Source: Hybos culiciformis (taxonomy: Eukaryota; Arthropoda; Insecta; Diptera; Hybotidae). Taken from it: DNA of 64,000 nucleotides. The stretch lies in contig CAXFZM010000342.1 in NCBI GenBank assembly GCA_964007475.1, positions 62,001 to 126,000 on the forward strand, written 5' to 3'. Shown piece after piece: positions 44,104-55,122 of the stretch. Every line of letters begins with the position of its first letter. Within the stretch, counting starts at the first letter, position 1. The notes under the pieces were generated by a model. That model was not told where the DNA came from, ran no database searches, and saw only the letters and a list, made by a program, of their open reading frames with translations. The position numbers and the translations under genes were made by a program.

Positions 44104-44259
44104 TCCTTCCTTCAAAAAAACGTACTGTCTGTTCCACATTAAAACGCCAAATTACAGTATATCGGGCCGAATCCGACCATTTGAATCCCACAAAAAAGCG
44201 CTATCGTGTTCACTTTCAGGACAGACAGGTGAACAAACCGGCAGCCAAAAAAGTATAAT
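44104..44259 (+). CDS. Candidate terminal exon of an unidentified gene
   Basis: A TTTTTATCTTTTAG acceptor-like sequence is followed by an open frame of about 50 codons (CTT CCT TCA ...) ending in TAA at 44,257-44,259. It is basic, with a TLKRQITVYRAESDHLNP block and a KKRYRVHF string. RVHF matches the RVxF docking motif for protein phosphatase 1, though so short a motif occurs by chance. Composition and codon use look more protein-like than the surroundings. No upstream exon was found. A second frame here is also open, so the choice of frame is uncertain. It could be the last exon of a host gene or a captured fragment. Confidence 0.35.
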
Positions 44260-44557
44260 GTGTCTTTTTCTTTCATTTTTGATGAAAGCTAAAAATTGTT
44301 AAATTTTCATTAAAAAACGTATAAGTTGTTTTTTTGAAAAGAGTCTTCCAGTTTTTAACCAACTTTATATCACGAAATCATTTCAGATCTCAAATCCCAA
44401 CATTCGAATTGACCAATACTTAATAAACTCAGGAGTCGATATTAAAAAAATGGAGTCGATATTAGAAAAATGCTAAACCATTCCAATATTATAGCATTTT
44501 TTGTTTTTTATTAAATAGATTTAAATAAAAAATAAAGAATAATAATTTTTTGGCGTT
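44260..44557. other. Unassigned AT-rich spacer
   Basis: Near 44,445-44,475 the short string TGGAGTCGATATTA is directly repeated. Nothing else seen. Confidence 0.4.
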
Positions 44558-44812
44558 AGTGCAGTTTATGGAAACCACTCAGAGTGGGCTGAAACTTGGT
44601 GGGCGGTAGAGGCGGTGACCAAACTCCCAAAACTGAAATCAGTTCTTGGGGCAAAGGGCCCTTTTCGGAGATAGGCCCCCCCAAAGTTTTCATACATTTT
44701 TGTATGGGATTTTTTTTTTTTTTTGCCCGATTGGACCTTTTTTTGCGAAACGATAACGGGGGTGTTCCAAAACAAGAGGGGGTGGTGGGCGGTGGTTCCC
44801 ATAAACTGCACT
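44558..44812 (+). mobile_element. AGTGCAG-family TIR element (255 bp), best-bounded copy
   Basis: The ends are AGTGCAGTTTATGGAAACCAC on the left and the complement of AGTGCAGTTTATGGGAACCAC on the right. Inside are GGGCTGAAACTTGG, a GGTAGAGGCGGTGACC block, TCGGAGATAGGCCCC and CATACATTTTTGTATGGGA, all shared with the copies at 20.6, 57.2 and 58.4 kb. It has no coding capacity. Flanking bases suggest at most TT as a target duplication. Confidence 0.75.
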
Positions 44813-46899
44813 TTAGCCTTTTTTTTTTAATTTAAATTAAATTTATTTGAATTACTTACCTGTTTTTAATCCGATATCCAAACCCGTGCAAAAATTTTCC
44901 AAAACACTTTTTCGGGTAACTAATTAGAATTTATAATTTTGCTTATTTTGATTTTTTTTGTGACAATTGATAATTTCAATTTTTATTATTAGTTTTAATT
45001 TTTTTTTTTATATAAAAATTAATTTTTGTTTAAAAATACTTTTAAAACAAAATTTTGTTTTCACCTTTAATCGACTCTGACTTGTTTTTGAAATTTAAAA
45101 TTTTCATTTTCTTTAGATTTTACCTCTCATTCACTCGTTTCGGAATGCGAGGTGATTTTAAATATTTTCCCTAAAAATATTTGAAACTGCCAAAATATAA
45201 AAATGAATTATATTTTTTATACTATATAACACCGTTTTTCATTATCAGTTTTGTCAAAAAACAGAATTTTTAATTTATTTTTTGCCAATTTTTCCACCAA
45301 TTCTCTAAATTTTGGGGAAAAAATTAAAAAAATTCTGGCATCACTGATAGGAATAAAAATTCAAAAAGAAAGAGAAAAACTCTTCATAAGTTTTTATTTT
45401 TTTTTAATCATAGCTTATGTTTCAATGCATGATTAAATTAAATTGAAAGCTAAATCTTTATAATTTTTTTCTTTTTAATCATAGATTATGTTTTTAGTAG
45501 ATAATGAATGACCAAATAAAATTTGAAGCTGAAACTTTTGCGTATAGTTTTTTTTTTTTTTATACATAATGAATGACTTAATTCAATGTGAACCTAAATT
45601 TTTTAGTGAAAATTTTTTAGTGAAGATTTTAAGGTTTGAATAAAATTACTTTTTCTAATTAAATTAAACGTTTGCATGAATGCATGAAATGAATGAAAAA
45701 GTTTTTACCGCGTCGCGAAAGCTTCGTTTCTTTTATGTTTGAAGTAGGGATGCCAGATGATGTAAATGCAGTTTGTCCAACAAATAGGAACTGCCACAAA
45801 CATTTTTTTTTATTTATTTAATAAAATCTATTCTAAAATACATAATATGAACAATTTTTCATTCTGATTTTTCCCAAAACCAGTTTTTTTTGTAACTTTA
45901 GACTTAAGATAGAAAAGAATACTTACTGCATTGGCCTTCGCTTTTTAGTTGGAATTGTCGTTTTGTTAATGTAAGAAACTGCAATTTCAACTAAAATGCG
46001 TAAGCTGATACCGTATGTTTCCACCTTAACGTATTGGAAGCACGCACTTTTGTTAACATAATCAAAATAAATATATTTTGAAAATAATTTTCAAATGGTT
46101 TAGTTAACAACAACAAAAAGTATAATTAAAATAAATGCCGACAATAAAACCAAAAAACTATATCTATATGAGAGTTAACGTTTGTGGGCGCCGTAGCCTG
46201 CCATTAAAATAAACGCATTTGATTTTGGACGATACCCACGTCAAAGCTAAAAAATTTATAAAAAAATAATTTTCTTTTTTAATGAAATAAGTAACATTAA
46301 TGTATTACGAAATTTGAAGTAATCATCTCAAGTTTTGAAATTTTACCAAAAATTAGCCTTTTTCAAAATAATAAAATTAAATAAACATCTGGCAGCACTG
46401 CTGGAAATAAACGTTAAAATAGAAAGAGAAATAATTTAGTATTTTTGGTCTTAATCATCGATTATGTTTTTAATAGATAATGAATGACCAAATTAAAACC
46501 GAAGCAGAAAATTTTTAATATTTTTTCAATAGGTAATGAATGAGTTATTATGTTCGAAACAAAACCTTCTCGGATATTTCTTTTTAATCATAGATTATGT
46601 TTTTGATCGATAATCAATGACTGATTTGAAACAATGTATTTTTTTTTTAAGTTTATACTTCTTTAGGCGCGGTGTATGATATAAATGAGTAATTCTGTAG
46701 GGGGTAAAAATTATTTTACTCATTCGAATTTCGAGTTAAAAAAAAAAACGACATGCTGTACCGTTTGAATACTCAAAAAAAATGAGTCCACTCAATAATC
46801 ATTTGTTATTTATAAAAACAAAATAATTCGGCACGAAAAATTTAAATTCAAATTATTTTTTAAAATCTTTCGTTTACAAATTTTTTAAAATTTAAATTT
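44813..46899. repeat. AT-rich region with dispersed AATCAT...ATTATG repeats
   Basis: Two similar blocks, near 45.34-45.56 and 46.39-46.64 kb, begin CACTG(A/C)T...AATAAA, continue with AGAAAGAGAAA, and then carry TTAATCATAGATTATGTTTT and AGATAATGAATGAC motifs. Related motifs recur at 49.14-49.40 and 50.33-50.53 kb. They resemble subterminal repeats of CACTA-like ends. No gene is present. Confidence 0.5.
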
Positions 46900-46905
46900 T
46901 TTTTC

Positions 46906-47240
46906 AAATTAGGTAGTTCAATAATCATTTGTCATTTATAAAAACAAAATAATTTAGCGCGGAAAATTTAAATTCAAATTATTTTTTAAAAATCGTTTAC
47001 AAATTATTTAACAACTAAAATTTATTTTTCAAAATAGGTAGGTCCGGTGAAATAAAGATTACCTGCCGAAAATTTTTTGGGCAGGGACCTACGGTAAGGT
47101 CGTGGCGGTGAAATAATTAGATTACCTGACTAAAAATTTAGGTACGGAGCTACAGTTAGAGTCTTCCCGCCTCAAAATATACCAAAATAATTTTTTTTCA
47201 AAATAGGTAGCTCGGGTGAGAAATAAAGATTACCTGCCCA
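46906..47240 (+). repeat. Dispersed AATAGGTAGCTC...ATTACCTG repeat, several copies
   Basis: A module with AGGTAG(C/G)TC, GGTGAAATAAAGATTACCTG, AAAATTTT, GGGAGCTACGGTTAGAG-like and CAAAATATACCAAAATAA blocks is repeated imperfectly about three times. The same module recurs at 48,727-48,890 and 62,905-63,000. Confidence 0.7.
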
Positions 47241-47249
47241 AAAAAAAAA

Positions 47250-48728
47250 GGAAGGAAGTGAGGGCGGCAGTAAGGGCTGAAGAGAGGGCGGCAGTAAAGG
47301 CTGAAGAGAGGGCGGCAGTAAGGGCTGAAGAGAGGTCGGAAGTGAGGGCGGAAATAAGGGCGGAAGTGAGGACGGAAGTGAGGACGGAAGTGAGGACGGA
47401 AGTGAGGACGGAAGTGAGGACGGAAGTGAGGACGGAAGTGAGGACGGAAGTGAGGGCGGAAGTGAGGTTGGAAGTGAAGGCGGAAGTGAGGGCGGAAGTG
47501 AAGGCGGAAGTGAAGGCGGAAGTGAGGGCGGAAGTGAGGCGGAAGAGAGGTTGGTAGTGAGGGAGGAAGTGAGGGCGGAACTTAGGGTGGAAGTGAGGGC
47601 GTCAGTGAGGGAGGAAGTGAGGGAGGAAGTGAGGGCGGAAGCTAGGGCGGAAGTGAGGGCGGAAGTGAGGGCGGAAGTGAGGGCGGAAGTGAGGGCGGCA
47701 GTGAGGGCGGAAGTGAAGGCGGAAGTGAAGGCGGAAGTGAGGGCGGAAGTGAGGCGGAAGAGAGGTTGGTAGTGAGGGAGGAAGTGAGGGCAAAACTTAG
47801 GGTGGAAGTGAGAGCGTCAGTGAGGGAGGAAGTGAGGGAGGAAGTGAGGGCGGAAGCTAGGGCGGAAGTGAGGGCGGAAGTGAGGGCGGAAGTGAGGGCG
47901 GAAGTGAGGGCGGAAGTGAAGGCGGAAGTGAGGGCGGAAGTGAGGGCGGAAGTGAGGGCGGAAGTGAGGGCGGAAGTGAGGGCGGAAGTGAGGGCGGAAG
48001 TGAGGGCGGAAGTGAGGGCGGAAGTGAGGGCGGAAGTGAGGGCGGAAGTGAGGGCGGAAGTGAGGGCGGAAGTGAGGGCGGAAGTGAGGGCGGAAGTGAG
48101 AGCGGAAGTGAGGGCGGAAGTGAGGGCGGAAGTGAGGGCGGAAGTGAGGCGGAAGTGAGGCGGAAGAGAGGTTGGTAGTTAGGGCAGAAGTGAGGGCGTT
48201 AGTGAGGTAGGAAGTGAGGGCGGAAGTGAGAGCGGAAGTGAGGGCAGAAGTGAGGGCGGAAGTGAGGGCGTTAGTGAGGGAGGAAGTGAGGGAGGAAGTG
48301 AGGGCAGAAGTGACGGCAGAAGTGAGGGCGGAAGTGAGGGCGGAAGTGAGGGCGGAAGTGAGGGCCGAAGTGAGGGCGGAAGTGAGGGCGGAAGTGAGGG
48401 CGGAAGTGAGGGCGGAAGTGAGGGCGGAAGTGAGGGCGGAAGTGAGGGCGGAAGTGAGGGAGGAAATGAGAGCGGAAGTGAGGGCGGAAGTGAGGGCGGA
48501 AGTGATTGCGGAAGTGAGGGCGTCAGTGAGGGAGGAAGTGAGGGAGGAAGTGAGGGCGGAAGCTAGGGCGGAAGTGAGGGCGGAAGTGAGGGCGGAAGTG
48601 AGGGCGGAAGTGAGGGCGGAAGTGAGGGCGGAAGTGAGGGCGGAAGTGAGGGCGGAAGTGACGGCGGAAGTGAGGGCGGAAGTGAGGGCGGAAGTGAGAT
48701 TGGAAGTGCGGGCGGAAGTGAGGGTGGA
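47250..48728 (+). repeat. 12-bp GCGGAAGTGAGG minisatellite, about 1.48 kb
   Basis: More than a hundred units of GGCGGAAGTGAG with variants (GGAGGAAGTGAG, GGCGTCAGTGAG, GACGGAAGTGAG). Because 12 is a multiple of 3 the array stays open and reads (AEVR)n in one plus frame, and Pro/Ser/Leu-rich strings on the minus strand. There is a higher-order pattern: a stretch including GAGAGGTTGGTAGTGAGGGAGG recurs near 47,545 and 47,759, with a variant near 48,165. It is embedded in the ATTACCTG dispersed repeat. It is not a gene. Confidence 0.95.
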
Positions 48729-48900
48729 ATTACCTGACCAAAAATTTTGGATAGGGAGCTATGGTTAGGGTCTTCCCTGCTTAAAATATGCAAAAAAAAA
48801 AAGTTTTTTAAATAGGTAGCGCCGTTGAAATAAAGATTACCTGCCCAAAAGTTTTTGGTAGCTAGCTACTTTTAGAGTTGTCCTAGCTCAAAATATAAAA
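48729..48900 (+). repeat. Dispersed ATTACCTG repeat, right of the minisatellite
   Basis: This carries ATTACCTGACCAAAAATTTT, a GGGAGCTATGGTTAGGGTCTT block, then a second GGTAGC...GAAATAAAGATTACCTGCC module, as at 46.9-47.2 kb. Confidence 0.7.
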
Positions 48901-48908
48901 AAAAAAAA

Positions 48909-49125
48909 CACGAAGCAGTCATAGGAACTGCCGAAAGAAGTTTATACTTAAAGCTTTAAACTATGAAATAACAATGACTACAAATAATGGACTGCTTTTG
49001 GACTGCTGGACTGATTTTTATTTTAATTTACATTTTGTACTGAGCAGCCCATCATTTATAGCCACTGTTATTTCATAGTTTAAAGCTTTAAGTATAAACT
49101 TCTTTCGGCAGTTCCTATGACTGCT
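48909..49125. mobile_element. Foldback MITE, CACGAAGCAGTCATAG family, copy 1
   Basis: A 217-bp element made almost wholly of two inverted arms of about 85 bp: GCAGTCATAGGAACTGCC, AGAAGTTTATACTTAAAGC, TTTAAACTATGAAATAAC, with a loop of about 50 bp. A second copy lies at 63,146-63,383. In both loci it sits just to the right of an ATTACCTG module. Confidence 0.88.
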
Positions 49126-49129
49126 TTTT

Positions 49130-50561
49130 TTTTTTTTTTAGTATAGATCATGTTTTATTAGATAATGAATGATTGGAATGTTGTTTTTCTTTCTTTTTAA
49201 GCATAGATTATGTTGTAATAGATGATGAACGAATTGATTAAATATGAAGCTAAAGTTTTTTAATTTTAACAACTGCAAATATTTTTTTCTAGATAATGAA
49301 CTACTTATTATATTCGAAGCTAAATCTTTTCGTTTTTTTTAGTCCTTGATTATGTTTTCAATGGATAATCAATGACTAGGTATACATACTTTGAGTTTTT
49401 TGTTTTGATTATGATTAAATTTTATTTTCTATAACTAAAAATCAATGTATCGCAAACCTGGGGCTAAAATAAATTTTCTTTTAGGTTCTCAAAAAATGTT
49501 AAGTTATGTTTTAAAAAAATCTTGACTTAACCATAGCTTAAAGTAATTTTTTTCGCAAGGTAACTGGCAGTTATAACAATGCATTTTAGTCAAATCTTCT
49601 TTGTACTCTCAGAAAAGGGGCTAGTAATTTCAAAATGACTATCGAAGTTTTAAAAATCAACTTAAATTTTTGATTCCAAATCATGCTGTCAGCATTTGAA
49701 TTCTTTCCACACTTTGTAATACGTATAAATACATTTTTCTTTGATAGGAAAAAACAATAAAAACCACATTTAGCCCATTTTACACCAAAAGTGAAAAATT
49801 GTATGTTTTCATTGCATGTCCGTTCAACACTAAAATATTTATAACTAATGTTATTCTTCAATCGATTTCGCCCAAAAGCGTAAATTTCCGATTCCCCAAT
49901 CTTGATCACTTTCATCTTAGTTGAAGATCAAAAATATTTTCGAACAAGAGTTTTATATTTTCAAAGTTGATTAAAAATGCTAATGGAAAATTGGTCTAAT
50001 ATCGATTATTCGTAAAAATTGATTTCTGCTTACTAAGGATTAACTGGGGGCTGAAAACAGATTTAGATTAAAATTTGTATAAAGAAATAAAATTGGGACT
50101 GCTACAGTCCCCAAGAATTCGAACTGGGGTCCAAAAGTTGTTTTTAGGACTCTGGAACAGGATTCCATTTTGTTTTTGTTTTTTTTTCTAAATAACACAA
50201 TTTGGTTACGTCACGAAAAGTAAATTCTAAAAAAAAGTTTTAAATATTATCTAAACTTACACCACCTTACATATATTATGATTTTAAAGTAAACAATCTG
50301 AATTTTAATCAACTGAAATAAAATAAAAAAAAAAAAAAAATGTTTTTGCCTTAATCATAACTTTTATGACTAGCGTGATTAAGCATCACAACCTATGATT
50401 TCAAGTGAATCATAAGATAATCACGATGAATAACGTGGTAAGTATGTGAAAAGAGTATTCATCTTGTGGTAAGATTTTTGATCATAGGGCCATTTTTTCG
50501 TTATGATTAAGAGTCTATGACTGATATAATCATATTGAATGAAAGGGCATTTCTCTGGGTG
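49130..50561. repeat. AT-rich region ending in a CACTA-like terminus
   Basis: Dispersed ATAGATTATGTTTT / AGATAATGAATGA motifs occur at 49.14-49.40 kb. From 50,345 to 50,530 there are dense AATCATAA and TTATGATT motifs, as in the subterminal repeats of element B. The segment ends at 50,561 with the complement of CACCCAGAGAAATGCCC, close to the B terminus CACGGAGAGAAATC. This looks like a solo right end of a B-like element. No gene is present; a minus frame at 49,586-49,915 has no recognisable content. Confidence 0.5.
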
Positions 50562-50950
50562 TATAGCTTAAGACAATTCGCAGAAAAATTAAGATTACGC
50601 ACGGATAAAAATTATCGGGTATTTTTTTTGTACACCGTACGTAATGCATATTTTGATACGAAAACTTTTTTATTTTTTACTCGATTTCAAAAATGTTATT
50701 GTTTCTGCAAAGTAGAGGAAAATTAAGCCCAACATTAGTTTAAGTTGGTTCCGAATCATTAGTATTAAATCTGGAATTATTTAAAATAAATCGCAAAATG
50801 TAACAATACGTAATATGGAAATCGTGATATGGAAACGAGTCATTTAAATGGATTAAATTCCATAAATTGTTGTAAAAATATTTAAAATTAAACTTTGTAT
50901 GCTTTACGGATTTTTTTGTGCTTTTCAGGATTTAGTTCAAAAACAAAATG
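50562..50950. other. Unassigned spacer
   Basis: Short open frames only. Nothing recognised. Confidence 0.4.
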
Positions 50951-50969
50951 AATGGATACATTATTCAAA

Positions 50970-51308
50970 GTATTGGCCGTCGTTAGCTATGACCTTTCCC
51001 CACATTTTCTATTGTATAGTCTTCTGCCTTTTTCCTTAGATTTTTCTAAGTTGCGTTTTACGATATCTTTTATAATTTGAAATGATCCTGGTGGGGGTAA
51101 TATATCTTTATCTTCTCCCTCCAACATGTGTAATTTCCTAAGTAATTTAAAAAAGCTACCATGGGTTATCATATGCTGTCCAAACAGGATATAATAAGGA
51201 GACATACCGGTCGCTTCATGTACGCTAGCGCAAAGAGCTGTACTTATGCTATCGAGATCGCATCCCAGTTATACTGTTCGTCATCGATGTAAGCTCTTAT
51301 GTCATTGA
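50970..51308 (-). pseudogene. Ty3/gypsy integrase, C-terminal part
   Basis: On the minus strand this continues the integrase from the far side of the hAT insert (the part ending at 56,236). It reads an IRAYIDDEQYNWD segment, has a one-base frameshift near 51,265, and then continues through STALCASVHEATGMSPYYIL to a Lys/Arg-rich tail and a stop near 50,985. The MSPYYILFGQ-type motif (ending in F.G after a T-G-x-x-P) is the usual end of the integrase core. The frameshift and missing downstream part show a dead element. No LTR was identified. Confidence 0.75.
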
Positions 51309-52021
51309 GAATTGAGTAGGGTTTCTGAAAACTCGGGTTTTCAGGACTCGGCGAGTCCGAGTCCCAAATTTTGAAAACTCGTCGAGTCCGAGTCGAGTCC
51401 AGATCAACAAAAAAATTACTGAAAATTTGAGTTATTTATTATATTACAACGCCTAGAACCACAACGCCAAGAACCAAAAATCTCAGGTAAAACTCTTGTT
51501 ATATAATAAATAAATTTAATTTTAACAAATTTTAGTAATTTATTTCATTTATTATTAAAAATTAACTTTAAAAAGAAATAATACCTTGTAGATTTATTAT
51601 TTGGATAGTTATATTTTACTTTATTAATTACTTTTTCGGTCTTAATGTAGAAATGTTTCAGAAATATTAAAGATATATACATTTGTCCCGATCCGATTTT
51701 AATACAAAAACCACCATTTATTGCAAAATTTATTTCGTTTGAAGTTGAAGTTGATTTTAAAGAGGAAAGTGGGTTGTATACACATTTATTTATTTATTTC
51801 AATCTATCAGTCTTATACTTTACAGATTTTCCTTAAAACTAATGTAAAAAATTCATTTTATAAAAATAAAATAACAATATAAATAAGTTCAATTCAAATA
51901 TCAAAAAATATAATCAAATTTTATAACTAAAAATAATCAATACATACTTAAAAATTAAAAGTTAGAAGTGTAATTCAAAAAGGCTTAACTACATAAAATC
52001 GCAATTACCAATGTTTGAACA

Positions 52022-55000
52022 TTAATTATTAGATCTTAAAAAACTTTTCAATTTTAACTTAAACGTTAACCTGGAATAATTAAAATCCAAAACGGCATAA
52101 CTTAAATTTAAATTTCTTAAGCAATTCGATACTGGTTCATAAAATCCATAGTTAGATCTATGAAATGGTATAAAAAAGTACGGATCACCTCTTAAACCCA
52201 TTCTAGGAATTACAAAAGCACATAAATCTAATAAAAAAGAGCAATTTATATTACTCATCACAATGTCATATGCAAACATTGAGCTTATGAACATTCTTCT
52301 GAATTTCAAAGTTTCCAGATTAATAAGCTTACACTTATCATCATAACAAGAAATATGAGGAGCAAAATTCAACTTACGCAAAGCAAATCTCACAAAGTTC
52401 TTTTGAACACTTTCAAGTCTTCTTATATGAACACTGTAAAACGGCATCCATACAACTACTGCATATTCTAAATGTACCCTCACTAGTGACGTATACAATG
52501 ATTTCAATGTATAGGGATCGGAAAATTCTCTTGAATTTCGCTTGACAAAACCAAGCATTGAATATGCCTTATTAACAACTAATTCTAAGTGGTTAACAAA
52601 AGTCAAATCAAAGTTGAATAAAATTCCCAGATCTTTAACTTGAGCAACTCTATTAATAAATTCACGACTCAATGAGTAAGGAAATATAACAGGATTCTTT
52701 ATTTTGTAATAAGATACTGCATTACACTTATTTATGTTAATAAAAATTTTATTTACATCACACCAACAAGCTAAATTATTTAAATCATTTTGCAACATCA
52801 TACAATCAGAAATATTTGTAACCCTCAAATAAATTTTTAAATCGTCAACAAATAAAAGAGCTTTGCAATATTTAAAGATCTTACAAACATCATTAACGAA
52901 AATAATAAAAAATAATGGTCCCAAGTGCGTACCCTGACCAACTCCAGATTTAACATCAATTACCACACGGGAAGTATAATTTTCAATTTTCACCACATGT
53001 TTCCTATCCATAAGGTAAGATCCAACCCAGGCCAAAAATGTTGAGTGAAAACCAAGAACCTCAAATTTTTTCAACAATAAAGTATGATTTATTCGATCAA
53101 AAGCCTTGGCAAAGTCTGTATAAATACAATCAACCTGTTTCCGGCTTTCAATTTCATTGATAGCATAATTCAAGAAGGAAACCAGGTTGGTCACACAAGA
53201 CCTGCCTTTTATAAAACCATGTTGTTCATCACAAATATAGTTTTTAGTTAAAAAATATAATCGATCTTTAACAGCTGATTCAAAAATTTTAATAATTACA
53301 GGAACCTTAACAATACTTCTATAATTACTAACTTGAAGCTTCGAGCCAGATTTAAATATCGGTGTTATTGCCGATATTTTCCATAAGTCTAAAAAACATC
53401 CTTCCGCTAGTGATTTATTAAAAATATAAGTTAAAGGTTCACTAAAAATATAGCCAAATCTTTTTAGAATAACGGACGGTATACCATCAATACCAGCAGT
53501 AAAATTTTCATCTAATAAATTTATTTCAGATTCAATCTCTTCTACATTTAAAATCATAGAACCAATATCAAAAACAGAGGACAACTCAGAGAAATCAACA
53601 CTTCCCAATTCATCATCAATAAAAATTCTTTGAAAATATCTTGCAAAGAGGTCACATGTAGACTGCAAATCTGACGCAGTAATTTCACCATCAGTCATAC
53701 CAATAGGATAATTAGTTGAGCTTCTAAGATTTTTTATATGAATCCAAAATGCACGAGAATTATTTTTAATACTAGACTCAGTATTCCATAAATATTGTTT
53801 ATACAGAAAATTATTCAAAAATTCATATTCCCTTTTTAAACGATCAAAAACAATTTTATCTACAATCAAATTCGACAATTTCCACTTTTTATGCGCTTTG
53901 TTTCGGGCATTTTTCAGAGCAGAGAGACGTTTATTTTTCCAGGGCACAGAAAAAGAAAATGAATTCTTTTTAATAGGGACAAATAATTCAAAACTAGCAA
54001 AAACTTTAGAAATAAAATAATCATAACAATTCACTAAGGATAATCCATCAAAACAATTATAAGAAAAGGAACCAGACAAATAATTATGCATACCTTGGAA
54101 ATCCGATCTTTTAAAATCAAATATTGGTAATTGCTAATCAATACTGGTAATAAAATCAATATAATTTAACTTAAGAGGATGATAATAATCAGAATCAACC
54201 AATGAATAGTCACTCAAATTAATATCATAGTTCAAGTTTTCAGATATATAAACTAAATCTAAAACTTTACCAGCTACATAACCGAAAGTGTTAATTTGAG
54301 TCAACCCGAATGACGAGAATGAATCAATAACTAATGATTCATAATCTTTAACAACATTAAATGGTACCTGAAGATTATCATCCTCATCAAATTTCCAACA
54401 TAAGTTGCTTAAATTAAAATCACCTATAACACAAATGTAAGCATTCCTCACATTCAAACTATCAAAAATACAATTAATATTTAATACATGATTAGCATAA
54501 CAATTATTTTTTTCAACTAACGATAATGAAGGGGAAACATAGCTAGCAAAAAGAATTAGCGACGAGTTATTATTTTCATTAATTTTCAAGCCATCAATTT
54601 TAACACAAAGTTGCTCGACATTACTATCACGGCAACTAAGCTCAATTTCTTTACTCAAAAGAGACGATTTAATTCCAATTAAAACTCCACCACCATAACG
54701 TTTACCTAAATCATCATATTTCCTGTCACACCTAAAGACAGTAAATTGAGATTCATTAAAATATTCTGAGGAGTTTATATTTGTGTGTAACCATGTCTCA
54801 GTTAATATTATGATATCAGTACGAAAAAGATTTAATGAAGAAACAAAGCGATCTTTTTTTGTTCTCAACCCTCTCACATTCTGATAATAAATTGTTATGC
54901 TACCACTATCAAAATTATTTAAATGCGACAAGTGAGAAGTACCTACATCAGTATTAATACATGACGGCGACAATAAAGAAAAAAAATCATTATTTTCAAC

Positions 55001-55066
55001 TGAACAGTAAAAAGAAGAATTAATAGAAAAACAATCAGGTACAGAATTATTCAAATTATTATACAA
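52022..55066 (-). pseudogene. CR1-like LINE ORF2, endonuclease and RT, one in-frame stop
   Basis: From Met at 55,066 an APE endonuclease is encoded (IYYQNVRGLRTKKDR, LTETWL, VIGDFNLSNLCW, DYYHPL). A TAG at 54,136-54,134 ends this frame, but the same frame continues for 14 codons to the next Met and then without a break to 52,022, about 1,014 codons in all. The RT part has AGIDGIPSVIL, CIYTDFAKAFDRI (motif A), SGVGQGTHLGPLFFI (motif B, with Gly where Pro is usual) and LLFVDDLKIYL (motif C, Val in place of Ala). Both catalytic Asp pairs remain. So it is near intact, with one nonsense change and two unusual RT positions. An Arg/Lys-rich C-terminus and no RNase H fit CR1/Jockey. Confidence 0.9.
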
Positions 55067-55122
55067 AAAATTAGAATTGTTATTTTGATTAATTGTATTA
55101 CCTAACGTACTAAATTCGCCAT

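Noticed and set aside
47250..48728. Regularly spaced repeats resembling a CRISPR-like array
   Set aside because: The units are contiguous with no unique spacers, and the window is eukaryotic.
47216..48768. Several long open frames reading (AEVR)n, and Pro/Ser-rich frames on the other strand
   Set aside because: They are by-products of a 12-bp tandem repeat whose length is a multiple of three. There is no protein domain.
44813..50561. A single complete CACTA-like element spanning this region
   Set aside because: Only the right terminus and some subterminal motifs are recognisable. No left terminus, transposase or accessory gene was found.
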